A DNA stretch of 46,250 nucleotides from an uncultured Anaeromyxobacter sp. GTDB taxonomy: Bacteria > Myxococcota > Myxococcia > Myxococcales > Anaeromyxobacteraceae. The stretch spans positions 1-46,250 of the forward strand of contig CAIVAR010000095.1 of the NCBI GenBank assembly GCA_903904005.1. The letters run 5' to 3'. Made by a program: the position numbers and the translations under genes. Of this stretch, positions 44,618 to 46,250 are shown piece by piece. The notes under the pieces are model-generated. The model saw only the letters and a program-made list of their open reading frames with translations, did not search any database and was not told the DNA's origin. Within the stretch, counting starts at the first letter, position 1. Each line of letters begins with the position of its first letter.

Positions 44618-45958
44618 ATGAGTCTGTGGAGCTACGTCGCCAGCGTCGTCCGCGCCGAGCTGAAGGCGATCGCCGACCAGGCCCGCGAGTCGAAGGTCCT
44701 GCTGGCCGCGTTCCTGGCCTGCCTCGTCGGGATCATCGCGTACCTCGACCCGTTCCCCGAGCGGCAGGTGCACTTCGCCACCGCCTTTTCCGGCTCCGAC
44801 TGGCACCAGTTCGGGGAGATGGCGGTCGAGTACCTGCGCACGAAGGGGCTCGACGGGAGCGTGGTCGTGACCAACGGTGCGGCCGAGAACGTCGACCGGC
44901 TGATCGACCCGGAGGACCCGGTCAACGCCGCCTTCGCCTACGGGATGGCGCTCACCGACGCGCAGCGGAAGGAGGTCGTCTCCCTGGGGAGCGTCTCCTA
45001 CGACCCGATCTGGGTCTTCTACCGGAAGGACCGGATCGCCCACCTCGAGGATCTCCACGGCCTCGTCGGGCTTCGCGTCGGCCTGGGGCCCCCGCGAAGC
45101 GGGACCTACGCGATCGCGAGGCTGCTCCTCGCGGAGTACGGCATCGATCTCGAGCGGGACGGCAGCTTCGTCCCGGACGGCTTTCCGGAAGGCGCGAGGA
45201 ACTTCCTCGAGGGGCGGCTCGACGCCCTCGTGATGGTCGCGAGCATCCAGGACCCGATCGTCCAGAAGCTGGTTCGCTCCGAGGGGATCGAGCTCCACAG
45301 CTTCGGGAACGCGCCGGCCTTCGAGAAGCGCTACAACTCGCTCGAGAAGCTGCTCCTCCCGGCCGGATCGCTCGCCATCTTCCCGCCCGTGCCGGCCCGC
45401 GACGTCTCGCTCGTCGCGACCACCACGACCCTCGCGGTGAAGAGGAGCATGCACCCCGACCTGCAGCTCGCGCTGCTCATGACCATCAAGGAGATGAACC
45501 GCAGCTCGGTCCAGCTCTTCTTCGCCGGCCGAAACGAGTTCCCCTCCTACGTGGACCCGCTCGTGCCCCTGAGCCCGGTGGCGTCGCGGTTCTACGACTA
45601 CGGACCGCCGCCGGTCATGCGCTACCTGCCCTTCTGGATCGCCGGCTTCGTCGACCGCGCCTGGGTCCTCTTGCTCACCCTCGTCGCGGTCTTCTATCCG
45701 CTCTCGAAGCTCAACCTGCACCTGCGCAAGCTCCGGTTCCTGGTCCAGGAGCGTCCGCACTACGAGGAGCTCCTCGAGATCGAGGAGATCCTGTCCAGCC
45801 GGAAGCTGTCCGACGAGGAGAAGGAGGGGCTCCAGAAGCGGCTCGACGAGATCAACCGACACGCCATCCGGGCCGGCGTTCCCGTCGGGGAGGAGTCCCA
45901 CTACTTCGAGCTCCTGAACTCCATCCACCTGCTGCGTGGGAAGATCGCGAGCAATTGA
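44618..45958 (+). CDS. Membrane-anchored TAXI-family solute-binding protein
   Basis: A 446-residue protein. A short cytoplasmic N-terminus and TM1 (~27-43) are followed by a periplasmic TAXI/NMT1-like binding domain (~48-330): 'FATAFSGSDWHQFGEMAVEYL', 'VTNGAAENVDRL', 'LRVGLGPPRSGTYAIARLLL' and 'FLEGRLDALVMVASIQ'. TM2 is at ~340-365 ('FVDRAWVLLLTLVAVFYPL'). The cytoplasmic tail of ~80 residues is helical and charged. Usual TAXI proteins are free in the periplasm or lipid-anchored and serve TRAP transporters; no TRAP permease is in the window. The two membrane spans suggest a sensor or docking role instead. The start lacks a Shine-Dalgarno, and TACGTT ends 9 nt before it. A ptb-like gene follows after 1 nt. 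Confidence 0.75.
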   Translation: MSLWSYVASVVRAELKAIADQARESKVLLAAFLACLVGIIAYLDPFPERQVHFATAFSGSDWHQFGEMAVEYLRTKGLDGSVVVTNGAAENVDRLIDPEDPVNAAFAYGMALTDAQRKEVVSLGSVSYDPIWVFYRKDRIAHLEDLHGLVGLRVGLGPPRSGTYAIARLLLAEYGIDLERDGSFVPDGFPEGARNFLEGRLDALVMVASIQDPIVQKLVRSEGIELHSFGNAPAFEKRYNSLEKLLLPAGSLAIFPPVPARDVSLVATTTTLAVKRSMHPDLQLALLMTIKEMNRSSVQLFFAGRNEFPSYVDPLVPLSPVASRFYDYGPPPVMRYLPFWIAGFVDRAWVLLLTLVAVFYPLSKLNLHLRKLRFLVQERPHYEELLEIEEILSSRKLSDEEKEGLQKRLDEINRHAIRAGVPVGEESHYFELLNSIHLLRGKIASN

Positions 45959-45959
45959 G

Positions 45960-46250
45960 ATGGAACCGATCCGGACCCTCGACGAGCTCGTCGTCCGCGC
46001 CCGGGCGCTCGGCCCCCGCGTCGTCGCAGTGCCGGCCGCGGAGAGCGAGACCGCGCTCGCCGCGGTGGTGGAGGCCCGGCGGCGCGGCATCGCCCGCGGG
46101 CTGCTCCTCGGCGACCGGGAGGGGCTCGTCGACCGGCTCTGGAAGCTGGAGGAGGACCCGTCCCACCACGAGATCGTCCACGAGCCGGACGACCGCCGGC
46201 CCCCCGCCATCGGGGAGTAGCGGGTCCGCGCCGGCGAGGCCTCGCTGCTG
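45960..46250 (+). pseudogene. Phosphate butyryltransferase-like gene, interrupted, cut by window edge
   Basis: From ATG 45960, one base after the previous stop, the first ~75 residues match the start of phosphate acetyl/butyryltransferases: 'TLDELVVRARALGPRVVAVPAAE', then 'VEARRRGIARGLLLGDRE' and 'HEIVHEPD'. The frame then meets TAG at 46218-46220. After it the same frame resumes with 'RVRAGEASLL', which fits the family's next block. Between the two, bases 46193-46222 read in another phase as PPAPRHRGVA, the sort of linker expected. Two compensating indels thus seem to disrupt ~10 codons. It may be a real pseudogene, a sequencing error, or a short truncated protein of 86 residues. Function, if intact, would be acyl-CoA to acyl-phosphate. 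Confidence 0.55.

Noticed and set aside
45943-45957. GCGAGCAAT near the end of the TAXI-type gene as another copy of the tetR-linked repeat
   Set aside because: Only nine bases match, it lies in a coding C-terminus and has neither the flanking bases nor the second half-site.

Overview
The window reads as a chromosomal segment of a very GC-rich Gram-negative bacterium, most likely a deltaproteobacterium-type organism of the Myxococcota (Anaeromyxobacter-like is my best guess). The reasons are: strong G/C preference at third codon positions, frequent GTG and even TTG starts, tightly overlapping genes, many outer-membrane barrels and lipoproteins, a pyruvate carboxylase, and a myxobacterial-style Cys-rich leader on a surface barrel protein. 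No rRNA, tRNA, CRISPR array, insertion sequence or phage gene is visible, and composition is even throughout.

Left part (1-8204): the end of an NhaR-like LysR regulator, HtpX protease, and a zinc-ribbon protein on the + strand. A minus-strand membrane redox cassette follows: a ferric-reductase-like flavocytochrome, a 56-residue anchored CXXCH peptide, a zinc-ribbon/TM protein and a 52-residue membrane protein. Then come an outer-membrane barrel, a lipoprotein, and a large CHASE-PAS-PAS hybrid histidine kinase.

Middle (8223-25049): pyruvate carboxylase is divergent from a tryptophanase operon (tryptophanase, alpha/beta hydrolase, degenerate receiver, barrel protein), whose genes all overlap. 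Then a Kup potassium transporter behind a sigma-54-like promoter, a TetR regulator, an Omp85-type barrel, SlyD, prolyl oligopeptidase, a metallo-beta-lactamase-fold hydrolase and glycogen debranching enzyme GlgX.

Right-middle (25058-31924): a ygiB-ygiC-like pair, a lipoprotein, and a VolA-like surface lipase followed by FadL, which looks like a system for releasing fatty acids outside the cell and importing them.

Right (32088-44498): twelve consecutive minus-strand genes form one amino-acid/aryl-acid catabolic block: indolepyruvate:ferredoxin oxidoreductase (IorA, IorB), three phenylacetate-CoA-ligase paralogues, an ACT-domain protein, and a complete branched-chain-type ABC importer with two binding proteins. 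Divergent from it are a membrane-anchored TAXI-type binding protein and an interrupted phosphate butyryltransferase-like gene at the edge. Together with tryptophanase and pyruvate carboxylase, the window suggests a cell that imports amino acids and fatty acids and funnels them through 2-oxo acids and acyl-CoA. The more unusual points are the mini-heme reductase cassette, a recurring -10-like box placed 6-9 nt before start codons lacking ribosome-binding sites, an IorA without its ferredoxin tail, and a receiver domain without its phosphorylation site.
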